From Aequorivita sp. (GTDB lineage: Bacteria; Bacteroidota; Bacteroidia; Flavobacteriales; Flavobacteriaceae), in contig JAUYGY010000028.1 in NCBI GenBank assembly GCA_030690315.1, positions 1 through 64,000 of the forward strand: 64,000 nucleotides of DNA, read 5' to 3'. Below, one piece after another: positions 8,259 through 17,393 of the stretch. Each line of letters begins with the position of its first letter. The stretch's first letter is position 1. Both the position numbers and the translations under genes were made by a program. The notes under the pieces are model-generated. The model saw only the letters and a list, made by a program, of their open reading frames with translations. It was not told the origin of the DNA and ran no database searches.

Positions 8259-9263
8259 ATGGAAAATACAAATTCAACCTTTGACATTGGAGCGTTAAAC
8301 GAAAAAATTGAAAGGGAAAGTGCCTTTGTGGACATCCTTTCAATGGAAATGAACAAAGTAATTATAGGCCAAAAACACATGGTGGAACGGCTTATGATAG
8401 GGCTGTTGGGCCAAGGCCACATTCTTTTGGAAGGTGTGCCCGGACTTGCAAAAACACTCGCCATCAATACACTTGCAAAAGCGGTTCACGGGACTTTCAG
8501 CCGAATACAGTTTACCCCAGATTTGCTTCCCGCCGATGTTGTGGGAACGATGATTTATAATATGAAGGTGAACGATTTCAGCATAAAAAAAGGGCCAATC
8601 TTCGCTAATTTTGTGCTTGCCGATGAAATTAACCGCGCTCCCGCAAAAGTACAATCCGCACTTTTGGAGGCGATGCAGGAAAAACAGGTTACCATTGGAG
8701 ATACTACCTTTAAACTGGACAGACCATTTTTGGTAATGGCCACCCAAAACCCAATTGAACAGGAAGGAACCTATCCGTTGCCCGAAGCACAAATGGACCG
8801 TTTTATGCTGAAAACAGTTATAAAATATCCACAGGTTGCAGAGGAACAGCTTATCATTCGCCAAAATTTAAAAGGTGCATACGATCAAATAAATCCAGTA
8901 GCAACTATTGAACAAATTACGAGAGCCCAAGCCGCAGTTCGTGAAGTTTATATGGATGAAAAAATTGAGAAATACATCCTCGATATTGTCTTCGCCACAC
9001 GAAATCCAGAGAATTTCGGTCTTTCTGAAATAAAGCCGTTGGTGAACTTTGGCGCCTCCCCACGTGGAAGTATCAATCTCGCCATTGCCGCAAAATGTTA
9101 TGCCTTCATTCGCCGCCGCGGTTATGTGGTTCCGGAAGACATTCGCGCCGTTGTGCACGATGTGCTTCGCCACAGAATCGGCATCACTTACGAAGCGGAG
9201 GCTGAAAACATTACTTCTGAAGATATCATTAATAAGATTGTGAATGTAATTGAAGTACCGTAA
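8259..9263 (+). CDS. MoxR family AAA+ ATPase
   Basis: A MoxR-type AAA+ ATPase that acts with vWA-domain proteins in maturation or chaperone roles. From the ATG at 8259 (334 residues) Walker A is GVPGLAKT at 59-66 and Walker B is in 'FVLADEINRAPAKVQSALLEAMQE', seen here as FVLADEIN. The sensor 'MATQNPIEQEGTYPLPEAQ' and 'SPRGSINLA' are also typical. An in-frame TTG at 8211 would add 16 atypical residues and was not chosen. It heads the Bat operon. Confidence 0.92.
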   Translation: MENTNSTFDIGALNEKIERESAFVDILSMEMNKVIIGQKHMVERLMIGLLGQGHILLEGVPGLAKTLAINTLAKAVHGTFSRIQFTPDLLPADVVGTMIYNMKVNDFSIKKGPIFANFVLADEINRAPAKVQSALLEAMQEKQVTIGDTTFKLDRPFLVMATQNPIEQEGTYPLPEAQMDRFMLKTVIKYPQVAEEQLIIRQNLKGAYDQINPVATIEQITRAQAAVREVYMDEKIEKYILDIVFATRNPENFGLSEIKPLVNFGASPRGSINLAIAAKCYAFIRRRGYVVPEDIRAVVHDVLRHRIGITYEAEAENITSEDIINKIVNVIEVP

Positions 9264-9265
9264 AA

Positions 9266-9342
9266 AGTTAAAAGTTACAAGTTGAAAGTTGCAAGTTGAA
9301 ACCACTTGAACCTGAAACCTGAAACCTGAAACCTGAAACTAC
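9266..9342. repeat. 7-bp tandem repeat array (11 heptads)
   Basis: The gap before the DUF58 gene reads in register as AGTTAAA, AGTTACA, AGTTGAA, AGTTGCA, AGTTGAA, ACCACTT, GAACCTG, AAACCTG three times, then AAACTAC. The array ends one base before the GTG start, so it replaces the usual ribosome-binding region. Confidence 0.85.
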
Positions 9343-9343
9343 A

Positions 9344-10207
9344 GTGGATACAAAGGAACTTCTTAAAAAAGTACGTAAAATCGAGATCAAAACGCGGCGG
9401 TTGAGCGACCACGTGTTTGGTGGCGAGTATCACAGTACTTTTAAGGGGCGCGGAATGACTTTTAGCGAAGTGCGCCAATACCAATTTGGCGACGACGTGC
9501 GGAATATCGATTGGAACGTTACCGCCCGCTACAATGAGCCGTTCGTAAAAGTTTTTGAGGAAGAGCGCGAACTTACTTTGATGCTGATGGTTGATATTAG
9601 CGGTTCCGAATTTTTTGGAACGCAGGAACAATTCAAAAATGAAATTATTACTGAAATTGCCGCAACGCTTGCTTTTTCAGCGATGCAGAATAATGACAAA
9701 ACGGGATTGATACTTTTTTCAGATGAAATTGAACTTTATATTCCGCCGAAAAAAGGGAAATCGCACGTGCTTCGAATTATCCGTGAATTGATTGAATTCC
9801 AACCAAAAAGCAATAAAACCGACATCGCAAAAGCGCTCAAATTTTTGAGCAACGTAATGAAAAAGAAGGCAATTGTTTTTGTGCTTTCAGATTTTATTGC
9901 AGACAGTTACCGCGATACATTGAAAATTGCTGCCAAAAAGCACGACCTTACAGGAATCAGAATTTACGATAAAGCCGAAGAAACTATTCCAAACTTGGGG
10001 ATGGTGGAAATGCAGGACCAGGAAACTGGAGAATTACTTTTGGTAAACACCGGCTCAAAAAGCGTGCGAAACCAATATTATAGTTTCCATCGCGAACGGG
10101 TGGATTATTTTGTGGAAGCTTTCACCAAAAGTGGCGCAGGGGCTTTAAGCTGCAGGGTTGACGAAAGTTATGTGAAAAAATTATTGGGGTATTTTAAGAG
10201 ACGATAG
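9344..10207 (+). CDS. DUF58 domain protein (Bat operon)
   Basis: A 287-residue DUF58 protein, the usual partner of MoxR. The segment 'GRGMTFSEVRQYQFGDDVRNIDW' (here in two parts, GRGMTFSEVRQY and FGDDVRNIDW) is the DUF58 hallmark, followed by a vWA-like core with 'MLMVDISGSEFFG', a MIDAS DxSxS-type site. The start is GTG, giving VDTKELLKKVRKIE; no ATG is suitably placed. A heptad repeat array directly precedes the start. Confidence 0.88.
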   Translation: MDTKELLKKVRKIEIKTRRLSDHVFGGEYHSTFKGRGMTFSEVRQYQFGDDVRNIDWNVTARYNEPFVKVFEEERELTLMLMVDISGSEFFGTQEQFKNEIITEIAATLAFSAMQNNDKTGLILFSDEIELYIPPKKGKSHVLRIIRELIEFQPKSNKTDIAKALKFLSNVMKKKAIVFVLSDFIADSYRDTLKIAAKKHDLTGIRIYDKAEETIPNLGMVEMQDQETGELLLVNTGSKSVRNQYYSFHRERVDYFVEAFTKSGAGALSCRVDESYVKKLLGYFKRR

Positions 10208-10214
10208 ATTTTAG

Positions 10215-11882
10215 ATGTTGGAAAAAAGGAAAAATAATAACCACAAAAACGGAATTTTAAATTTCGCTGGCAACCGCTATTTTCTTTTTTCTTTGTTCTT
10301 TTCTCTTTTCTCTTTCCTTTCCCAAGCCCAAGTAACATCTTCAGTAGATTCCACAAAAATCAAAATTGGCGAGGAAATTCTTTACATTATTAATGTACAG
10401 GCAGATTCTACCGATGTTGTGGTTTTCCCGGAAGAGCAAACTTTTGCGCCTTTGGAAATGATTGAATCCTATAAAGCCGATACAACTTTTGAAGGCAGCA
10501 AATATCGCCTCATCAAAAAATACGGGTTGACGCAGTTTGACAGCGGCCACTACACTATTCCGCCGCAGCGAATTTTAATAAACAACAAACTGTTTTTGAC
10601 CGATTCCATAAAAGTTGAGGTAAACGACGTGCCCGTTGACACGACGAAACAGAAAATGTTCGACATAAAACCTGCTGTCGAAGTTAAAAGTCCGCCGTTT
10701 GATTGGTTGTTGCTTTTGTATTGGCTTGTACCAATTTTATTGATTATTGCAATCGCAATTTATTTATTCCGAAGAAAAAAACGAAAAGACGCCGCCCAAA
10801 AGCAGTTGCCGCCCTATGAAGAAGCAATCGTCGCACTCAAAACATTGGACAACAGTCAATTGCTGAAAGAAAACAAAAACAAGGAATATTACAGTCATTT
10901 AACCGAAATAGTAAAACGATATTTGGATCGCGAAGTTGATGAAGCTGCACTGGAAAGCACGAGCGATGAGCTAATCACCCGATTGATGATGCACAAAGAC
11001 GCCGGAAGTTTTGATTTTGATTTGGAAACAATCCGAAAACTCGATTCAATTTTCAAACGTGCCGATTTGGTGAAATTCGCAAAAATGAATCAGCAAGCCG
11101 GGCAAGCGGAAGTTGACCGAACAACAATTGAGGAAATCATCAACGAAACCCACGAAGCCGTTCCCGAACCTACCGAAGAAGAACTTTTGGAAAATCAGGA
11201 ATATCTTGAAAAACGCCGCAAAAGACGTGAACGTAGAAAATGGATTCTGGGAATTTCAGGAGTACTTGCGGCCGTAGTTTTAGTGGGAATTATTTATGGA
11301 ATTGCTACCGGTTTCGATAATTTAAAAGATAAAATAATAGGCAACGACCTCCGCGAACTCGCCGAAGGCCGTTGGGTAAAAAGCGAATACGGTTATCCTG
11401 CAGTTATTTTGGAAGCACCCGAAGTGCTGGTAAGAGCAGAAGCTGCCATTACAAATGCCAATAAAAGTGCTGTGAGCGCGAAAGACTTTTTCACTTATGG
11501 CGAAATGAACTCCCCGCTTTACATTATGGTTTCAACAACACAGTTTAGCCAAAAGCAAGACATTGCTTTGGAAACAGCATTGGACGGAGTTTTGGACGAC
11601 CTCGAACAAAGTGGCGCAAAAAATATGGTTGTAAAACGAGACGATTTTGAAACCGAAAAGGGAATAAAAGGTTTAAAGGCTTACGGAGAATTCAATGTGC
11701 AAGTATCAGATAATAAGGTGTTGAAGCAAAAAAACACTTATGAATTATTACTTTTCGCGCAGGAAAATGGTTTGCAACAAGTTTTGATCGTGTATCAAGA
11801 CGACGGCAGATACGCCGAAGAAATTTTAAAAAGAATAGAAGCTTCAATAGAACTTGAAATTTCAGAGAAAGATGGGCAGTAA
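10215..11882 (+). CDS. Bat operon membrane protein with two transmembrane segments
   Basis: A 555-residue protein usual at this place in Bacteroidota Bat operons, often labelled hypothetical or BatD-like. It has a signal peptide ending 'SFLSQAQ' after a somewhat long N-terminus. A periplasmic beta-rich domain (~40-160) begins 'VTSSVDSTKIKIGEEI', like the repeat of BatD. A membrane segment lies at about 165-187, a charged region follows, and a second membrane segment ('ILGISGVLAAVVLVGIIYG') lies near 345-365, then a C-terminal soluble domain. It starts 7 bp after DUF58. Its biochemical role is not known. Confidence 0.7.
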   Translation: MLEKRKNNNHKNGILNFAGNRYFLFSLFFSLFSFLSQAQVTSSVDSTKIKIGEEILYIINVQADSTDVVVFPEEQTFAPLEMIESYKADTTFEGSKYRLIKKYGLTQFDSGHYTIPPQRILINNKLFLTDSIKVEVNDVPVDTTKQKMFDIKPAVEVKSPPFDWLLLLYWLVPILLIIAIAIYLFRRKKRKDAAQKQLPPYEEAIVALKTLDNSQLLKENKNKEYYSHLTEIVKRYLDREVDEAALESTSDELITRLMMHKDAGSFDFDLETIRKLDSIFKRADLVKFAKMNQQAGQAEVDRTTIEEIINETHEAVPEPTEEELLENQEYLEKRRKRRERRKWILGISGVLAAVVLVGIIYGIATGFDNLKDKIIGNDLRELAEGRWVKSEYGYPAVILEAPEVLVRAEAAITNANKSAVSAKDFFTYGEMNSPLYIMVSTTQFSQKQDIALETALDGVLDDLEQSGAKNMVVKRDDFETEKGIKGLKAYGEFNVQVSDNKVLKQKNTYELLLFAQENGLQQVLIVYQDDGRYAEEILKRIEASIELEISEKDGQ

Positions 11883-12876
11883 TTTCGAATTTGTAAATCC
11901 GCAGTTTTTCTGGTTGTTCCTTATACTTCCGGTGCTCGTGCTTTGGTATTTATGGAAGCGGAAACAGCAAACGGCTTTCCTTAAAATTTCAAGTGTCAGC
12001 GGATTCAAATCTGGAAAAAATTGGTTGGCGCGATTGAAACCCCTTCTTTTTGCACTTCGCCTTTTGGCACTTTCAGCATTGATTATTGCAATGGCACGCC
12101 CAAGAACTGTTGACGAATCCACAAAAACAAAAACCACCAGCGGAATTGACATCGTGATGGCGATGGACCTTTCAGCAAGTATGCTCGCGCGCGATTTAAA
12201 GCCAAATCGTTTGGAAGCATTGAAAAGCGTAGCGGCCAGATTTATAAACAGTCGGCCAAATGACCGCATCGGTTTGGTGGAATATGCGGGCGAAAGTTAC
12301 ACCCGAACGCCGCTAACAAGCGATAAAACCATTGTACTCTCATCGCTAAAAAGCATGGAATATAACACGACCATTGAAGGCGGAACCGCAATAGGTTCTG
12401 GGCTTGCAACGGCCGTAAACCGTTTAAAGGAAAGCGTTGCAAAAAGTAAAGTGATTATTTTGTTGACGGATGGTGTGAACAACACCGGTTTCATCGACCC
12501 AAAAATTGCGAGCGAACTTGCTGTTGAATTTGGAATAAAAGTTTACACAATCGGATTGGGAAGCAACGGAATGGCAATGTCGCCAATTGGAATTCGTCCC
12601 GACGGTGGGTTTCAATACGGAAACGTACAGGTTGAAATTGACGAAGCACTACTGAAAGATATTGCAGCCAGAACTGGTGGGCAATATTTCCGTGCTACGA
12701 GCACCACCAAATTAGAGCAGATTTACGAAGAAATAAACAAGCTGGAAAAAACGGATATTGAAGAATTCAGATATACAAATTATGACGAAATGTTTCGCCC
12801 GTGGGCAATTTTCGCCCTTATTTTAATTGCTTTTGAATTTTTGTTGCGAACCACAATTTTTAAAGGATTTTTATAA
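11872..12876 (+). CDS. batA: BatA, membrane von Willebrand A protein
   Basis: 334 residues from the ATG at 11872, overlapping the previous gene by 11 bp. Two N-terminal membrane segments are followed by a vWA domain with a complete MIDAS: 'AMDLSASMLARD' (DxSxS), a Thr in 'TRTPLTSD' and 'LTDGVNN'. One C-terminal membrane helix ('PWAIFALILIAFEFLL') closes it. Bat proteins were linked to aerotolerance in Bacteroides fragilis and to a membrane complex in Leptospira; the actual substrate is unresolved. Confidence 0.88.
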   Translation: MGSNFEFVNPQFFWLFLILPVLVLWYLWKRKQQTAFLKISSVSGFKSGKNWLARLKPLLFALRLLALSALIIAMARPRTVDESTKTKTTSGIDIVMAMDLSASMLARDLKPNRLEALKSVAARFINSRPNDRIGLVEYAGESYTRTPLTSDKTIVLSSLKSMEYNTTIEGGTAIGSGLATAVNRLKESVAKSKVIILLTDGVNNTGFIDPKIASELAVEFGIKVYTIGLGSNGMAMSPIGIRPDGGFQYGNVQVEIDEALLKDIAARTGGQYFRATSTTKLEQIYEEINKLEKTDIEEFRYTNYDEMFRPWAIFALILIAFEFLLRTTIFKGFL

Positions 12877-12879
12877 ACA

Positions 12880-13923
12880 ATGTACCAATTAGAGCAACCC
12901 ATATATTTTTACATTCTCTTCGCCATTCCGGTGATTGTGGTGTTATTTCTATTGGTTTTGGTTTGGAAAAAAACGGTCCAAAAACGTTTTGTTGATAAAG
13001 AATTGCTTAAAAAATTAAGTCCCAACCGTTCGCTATTCAAATCAATTTTAAAAGTATTGGTCATTTGTTTGGCAATTGCCTGTTTGAGTTTTGCGCTTGT
13101 AAATCCAAAAATTGGAACCAAACTTGAAACCGTGAAACGCGAGGGCGTTGACATCGTTTTCGCATTGGACGTTTCAAAAAGTATGCTTGCCGAAGACATT
13201 GCGCCAAACCGTTTAGAAAAGTCAAAACAGCTCATCACCCAAATAATCAACAGTCTTGCGGGCGATAGGATTGGAATAATTGGTTATGCCGGAAGTGCTT
13301 TTCCGCAGGTGCCGATAACTACGGATTTTTCGTCGGCTAAATTATTTTTAAGCGGAATGAATACCGATATGGTTTCTTCCCAAGGAACCGCCATTACCGA
13401 AGCCATCCAAATGGCAGAAACATTTTATGACGATGAAGGGCAGACAAACCGTGTACTTTTCATCATTTCAGACGGCGAAGATCACGGCGGAAATATTTCA
13501 GAAATAGCTGAAGAAGCCAGCGAAAAAGGAATTCGAATTTTCACTATTGGTGTGGGAACTTTAGAGGGCGGACCCATTCCTATTAAGGAAAATGGTATTC
13601 TCCAATTTTATAAACGCGACCAAAACAACGAACAGGTCATTACGCGTTTAGGTGAAGAAACTCTTAAAGAGATTGCCAAAACCACTAATGGTGAGTATAT
13701 TGACGGCTCAAATACCAAAGCTGTTGTGGACCGTGTAAAAGTAATTTTGGGCGGAATGGACAAAGAGGAATTTGAAGCAAAACAATTCACGGATTTTAAA
13801 GACCAGTTTCAATGGTTTTTGGCTGGGGCATTATTTTTGCTGGTATTAGACGTATTCCTCTTGGAACGCAAAACAGCTTGGCTGGAAAAATTGAATTTGT
13901 TTAATGAAAAGGAAAGAGAATAA
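12880..13923 (+). CDS. batB: BatB, membrane von Willebrand A protein
   Basis: A 347-residue homologue of BatA with the same plan: two N-terminal membrane helices, a vWA domain with MIDAS 'ALDVSKSMLAED' and 'ISDGEDHGG', and a C-terminal helix near 'WFLAGALFLLVLDVFLL'. It begins 3 bp after batA. BatA and BatB are inferred to sit in the inner membrane with the vWA domains facing the periplasm and to be acted on by the MoxR ATPase system. Confidence 0.88.
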   Translation: MYQLEQPIYFYILFAIPVIVVLFLLVLVWKKTVQKRFVDKELLKKLSPNRSLFKSILKVLVICLAIACLSFALVNPKIGTKLETVKREGVDIVFALDVSKSMLAEDIAPNRLEKSKQLITQIINSLAGDRIGIIGYAGSAFPQVPITTDFSSAKLFLSGMNTDMVSSQGTAITEAIQMAETFYDDEGQTNRVLFIISDGEDHGGNISEIAEEASEKGIRIFTIGVGTLEGGPIPIKENGILQFYKRDQNNEQVITRLGEETLKEIAKTTNGEYIDGSNTKAVVDRVKVILGGMDKEEFEAKQFTDFKDQFQWFLAGALFLLVLDVFLLERKTAWLEKLNLFNEKERE

Positions 13924-13924
13924 A

Positions 13925-14791
13925 ATGAAGTTTGATGCTATACCATTTTTTCAGAAAAAATTGATACGAAATATTTCGTTGCTTCTTTGTACGATATTGT
14001 TTTCATTGAATTCTTTTGCTCAACCGCAACAAACAAAAGAGCAGAAAAAGGAATTAAAAGAAGCACAGAATTTTATGAGCGAGGCACAGCAAGCACTTCA
14101 AAAAGAAGAATTTCCAGCCGCGGAAGCTGATTACCGAAAAGCCATTTCCCTAAATCCAAAAAGCGAAACCGCGAAATATAATTTAGGAACCGCTTACTAC
14201 GGAAAGAATAAGAACGCCGAGGCAATGTTGCGTTTCAAACAAGCAGCTTCCGTTTCAAATGAAAAAACGGAAAAACACAAGGCATTTCACAATTTGGGGA
14301 ATACCTATATGAACGAGAAAAAATATACCGAAGCGGTAGAAGCCTATAAAAATGCGCTTCGGAATAACCCCAATGACGATGAAACCCGCTATAATTTAGC
14401 GTTGGCGAAAGATATGTTGGAAAAAAATCCGCCGCCGCCTCAGGATAAAGACGATAAAAACAAGGACAATAAAGATCAGGACAAAAAGGATCAACAAGAC
14501 AAGCAGGACAAAAAAGACCAAGGCGAGGATGGCGATCAGAAAGATCAAAAAGATAAGGGCGACGATAAAGAGGATAAAAAAGAAGGCGATAAAGACCAAG
14601 GCAAGCCCGACAAACCAAAAGATGAAGAAGGCGACAAACCTCAGCAACAACAGCAAGTGCCCGGACAATTATCTCCACAACAGGTGAAAAGTTTGCTGGA
14701 AGCAATGAACAACGAAGAAAAAAAGACACAGGATAAAATAAATGCAGAAAAGCAAAAAGGCGCAAAAGTGAAATCGGATAAAGACTGGTAG
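13925..14791 (+). CDS. batC: BatC, TPR protein with charged low-complexity tail
   Basis: The ATG at 13925 just after the batB stop is preferred over the overlapping ATG at 13904, which adds seven charged residues. The 288-residue protein has a signal/anchor helix ('NISLLLCTILFSLNSFAQ'), then three or so TPR units ('YRKAISLNPKSETAKYNLG', 'AFHNLGNTYMNEKKYTEAV'). A region of about 75 residues follows that is almost only K, D, Q, E and G (~180-255), then a short helix. TPRs suggest scaffolding within the Bat complex; the acidic/basic tail is probably disordered. Confidence 0.85.
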   Translation: MKFDAIPFFQKKLIRNISLLLCTILFSLNSFAQPQQTKEQKKELKEAQNFMSEAQQALQKEEFPAAEADYRKAISLNPKSETAKYNLGTAYYGKNKNAEAMLRFKQAASVSNEKTEKHKAFHNLGNTYMNEKKYTEAVEAYKNALRNNPNDDETRYNLALAKDMLEKNPPPPQDKDDKNKDNKDQDKKDQQDKQDKKDQGEDGDQKDQKDKGDDKEDKKEGDKDQGKPDKPKDEEGDKPQQQQQVPGQLSPQQVKSLLEAMNNEEKKTQDKINAEKQKGAKVKSDKDW

Positions 14792-14794
14792 CTT

Positions 14795-16564
14795 ATGAAG
14801 ACGAAGAATTTTTTATTCATTTTAGGGTTTGTGCTGTGCAGTATCACTGCCACAGCGCAAGTGCAGTTTGATGCCAAAGTGAGCAAAAAAACGCTTGGAA
14901 TAAACGAACGTTTGCGAATAGATTTTGAAATGAACCAAGATGGCGACAACTTCCGGCCGCCAAGTTTTGAAAATTTTAAAGTTGTAGGCGGTCCAAACCA
15001 ATCCATTAGTAACTCTTGGATAAATGGTAAGCGTAGTTTTTCAAAAACCTATTCCTATTTTTTGGCGCCGCAAAAGCGTGGCCGCTCTACAATTGGCCAA
15101 GCCACAATTGAAATTAATGGTGAAACATACAAAACACTTCCCATTGAAGTGGAAGTGACAGCGGCAGTTTCGGTTCCAAAGGACGGTAATAACGCAGATT
15201 ATGTGGCGAGTGAGAATGTACATCTGGTTGCCGAAGTTTCAAACGCAAATCCATATTTGAACGAAGCAATTACCGTTACTTATAAATTATATGTTTCGCA
15301 CGACGTGAGTATTACCAGCCAATGGCGCGAAATAGACACCCCGAAATATGCCGATTTTTGGAGTCAGAATATTGACAATCAAAATAATTTTAAGGTTTAC
15401 GAAGGGAAATACAACGGAGAGAATTACCGATATGTAGTTTTGAGAACAACCGTTCTCTATCCACAAAAAACCGGAAAGCTCGATATTGAACCACTAACGC
15501 TGGATATTCCCATTGATGTGCAGGGCAACCGTCGCGACATTTTTGGGCGCCGTTTGATGGAGCGCGTGAATAGAACCATTTCTGCTGGAAACCGGACTAT
15601 TGACGTGAAACCACTTCCGTTGGAAGGAAAACCCGATGGCTTCAACGGCGCTGTTGGCGATTTTTCTTTTGATGTCACCTCCAATAAAACCACCCTAAAC
15701 GCCAACGAATCACTGCAGTTGGATGTAAAAATTTCTGGAAAGGGAAATTTGAAATTATTTACTGCCCCCACTGTAAAACTACCGAGCACGTTGGAAGTTT
15801 ATGAGCCAGAACACAGCGAAAGCGTAACCACAACAGTTGCCGGAATGCAGGGTTCCATCACAGATTCCTATACCGTGGTGCCGCAATTTAAAGGAACATA
15901 TCCCATAAACCCGATTACTTTTTCGTTTTTCGATCCAAAGACTGAAAAGTATAGAACCATTTCTTCCAAAGAATTTACCATTGAAGTTGAAAACGGACCA
16001 ATTAGTTCCGCAACTGCAAGCAATTCCAACGATTCCAAAAAGCAAGTTGTACTTTCAAAAGACAATTTCAAATACATAAAACTGGATGCCAATTTAAAGC
16101 CTATTGCGCAGGAAGAATTTTTTAAATCGGCCTTATTTTGGTCACTTTTGGGTGGACCATTTTTGTTGATTCCGCTGTTTATTCTCGTTGGGAAAAAACG
16201 AAAAGCCCGTTTAAATGACGTGGAAGGAAACAAACTGCGTCGTGCAAACAAGCTCGCTAAAAAATATCTTTCGGAAGCGAAACGGAATATTCAAAACCCC
16301 GTTGCTTTTTACGAAGCTTTGGAAAGAGCGCTTCACAATTATTTGAAAGCGAAACTTACTATTGAAACTTCGGAAATGGAAAAAAGCCATATTTCCAAAT
16401 TATTGTTAAAGCGAAATGTGGAAGCACCTGTTGTTGAAAATTTCATCGGTTTGCTGAAAAACTGCGAATTTGCACGTTATGCTTCCACTTCAACTGCTTC
16501 GGTGCAGCAGGATTATAACAAAGCTGCGGAAGTTATTTCAACCATAGACAAACAAATACAGTAA
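14795..16564 (+). CDS. batD: BatD, oxygen tolerance family protein
   Basis: 589 residues with a signal peptide ending 'TATAQVQF' and repeated periplasmic beta domains of the BatD type ('KKTLGINERLRIDFEMNQDG', later 'NKTTLNANESLQLDVKISG'). A membrane helix lies near 446-466 ('LFWSLLGGPFLLIPLFILVG'), then a cytoplasmic helical domain. It starts 3 bp after batC. Probably a large periplasmic component of the Bat complex. Confidence 0.86.
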   Translation: MKTKNFLFILGFVLCSITATAQVQFDAKVSKKTLGINERLRIDFEMNQDGDNFRPPSFENFKVVGGPNQSISNSWINGKRSFSKTYSYFLAPQKRGRSTIGQATIEINGETYKTLPIEVEVTAAVSVPKDGNNADYVASENVHLVAEVSNANPYLNEAITVTYKLYVSHDVSITSQWREIDTPKYADFWSQNIDNQNNFKVYEGKYNGENYRYVVLRTTVLYPQKTGKLDIEPLTLDIPIDVQGNRRDIFGRRLMERVNRTISAGNRTIDVKPLPLEGKPDGFNGAVGDFSFDVTSNKTTLNANESLQLDVKISGKGNLKLFTAPTVKLPSTLEVYEPEHSESVTTTVAGMQGSITDSYTVVPQFKGTYPINPITFSFFDPKTEKYRTISSKEFTIEVENGPISSATASNSNDSKKQVVLSKDNFKYIKLDANLKPIAQEEFFKSALFWSLLGGPFLLIPLFILVGKKRKARLNDVEGNKLRRANKLAKKYLSEAKRNIQNPVAFYEALERALHNYLKAKLTIETSEMEKSHISKLLLKRNVEAPVVENFIGLLKNCEFARYASTSTASVQQDYNKAAEVISTIDKQIQ

Positions 16565-16575
16565 AATTGAAGAAG

Positions 16576-17325
16576 ATGAAAAAGCTGCTGTACTTATTAG
16601 TTTTACTCGTTTCTTTCTCCAGTTTTGGTCAGAGCGAAAATCTTTTCGAACAAGGAAAAGAACTTTACAAAAACGGAAAATACCAACAGGCAATTACGGC
16701 TTGGATGCAGATTTTGGACAAAGGTGAACATTCTGCCGAGCTGTATTTCAATTTGGGAAATGCACAATACAAGCTGAACCAAATTGGCCCGAGTGTATAT
16801 TATTATGAAAAAGCGCTTCAGCTTTCGCCCAATGATCCTGACATAAAAAACAATCTCGCCTTCGCCGAAAACGCTCGGATTGATTCAATAGAACCATTGC
16901 CCAAAACTGTTTTTTCAAAATGGTACAACAGCATTTCCGGCATCTTTTCTTTTAATGGTTGGGCCATTTTGGCGGTTGCTTTTTCCATCTTTTTTGTGGC
17001 GTTGTTTCTATTTTATTATTTCGCCTTTTCGGAAAGAAGAAAACGGTTGCTTTTTGTGAGCTCAATGTTTATGGGAATTCTTTTGATCGCTTCGTTAACC
17101 ATGGCCTTTTTCACTTATGGCGATTATTCAAAAAACCAACCTGCCGTTATTTTTGCTAGTGAAATTGAAGTAAAAACAGAACCTTCTATGGGTAGTAATG
17201 TGGCCTTTACACTTCATGAAGGTACAAAAGTGCAGATTTTAGCGCAAGATGGAAATTGGTATCGCATCACTTTGGAAGACGGTAAAGATGGATGGATACC
17301 TGCCACAGACCTAAAACAGCTTTAG
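16576..17325 (+). CDS. batE: BatE, TPR and SH3-domain membrane protein
   Basis: The ATG at 16576 gives 249 residues starting with a signal peptide (MKKLLYLLVLLVSFSSFGQ); the TTG at 16567 is less likely. TPR units ('LFEQGKELYKNGKYQQAI', 'AELYFNLGNAQYKL') are followed by two membrane helices (~130-185). A bacterial SH3-like domain ends the protein ('VKTEPSMGSNVAFTLHEGTKV' region through 'GWIPATDLKQL'). It is the last gene of the Bat operon. Confidence 0.85.
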   Translation: MKKLLYLLVLLVSFSSFGQSENLFEQGKELYKNGKYQQAITAWMQILDKGEHSAELYFNLGNAQYKLNQIGPSVYYYEKALQLSPNDPDIKNNLAFAENARIDSIEPLPKTVFSKWYNSISGIFSFNGWAILAVAFSIFFVALFLFYYFAFSERRKRLLFVSSMFMGILLIASLTMAFFTYGDYSKNQPAVIFASEIEVKTEPSMGSNVAFTLHEGTKVQILAQDGNWYRITLEDGKDGWIPATDLKQL

Positions 17326-17364
17326 AATTAGTATTTACTTAACATGAATTTAAGCGGATTCTTT

Positions 17365-17372
17365 TATTTTTG
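17365..17372 (+). promoter_or_regulatory. -7 promoter element of the SulP/carbonic anhydrase region
   Basis: TATTTTTG fits TAnnTTTG and lies 21 bases before the TTG start at 17394, separating this unit from the Bat operon. Confidence 0.45.
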
Positions 17373-17393
17373 CTACTTTAAAAAAAAGGACCC

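Noticed and set aside
8340..8864. A 174-codon frame antisense to moxR
   Set aside because: Shadow of a well-supported AAA+ gene, with Cys/His-rich unlikely sequence.
9266..9342. Possible CRISPR array
   Set aside because: Units are 7 bp without spacers; it is a simple tandem repeat.
14396..14668. A 90-codon hydrophobic frame on the minus strand
   Set aside because: It is the complement of the Lys/Asp-rich tail of batC, and such low-complexity DNA always gives hydrophobic antisense frames.
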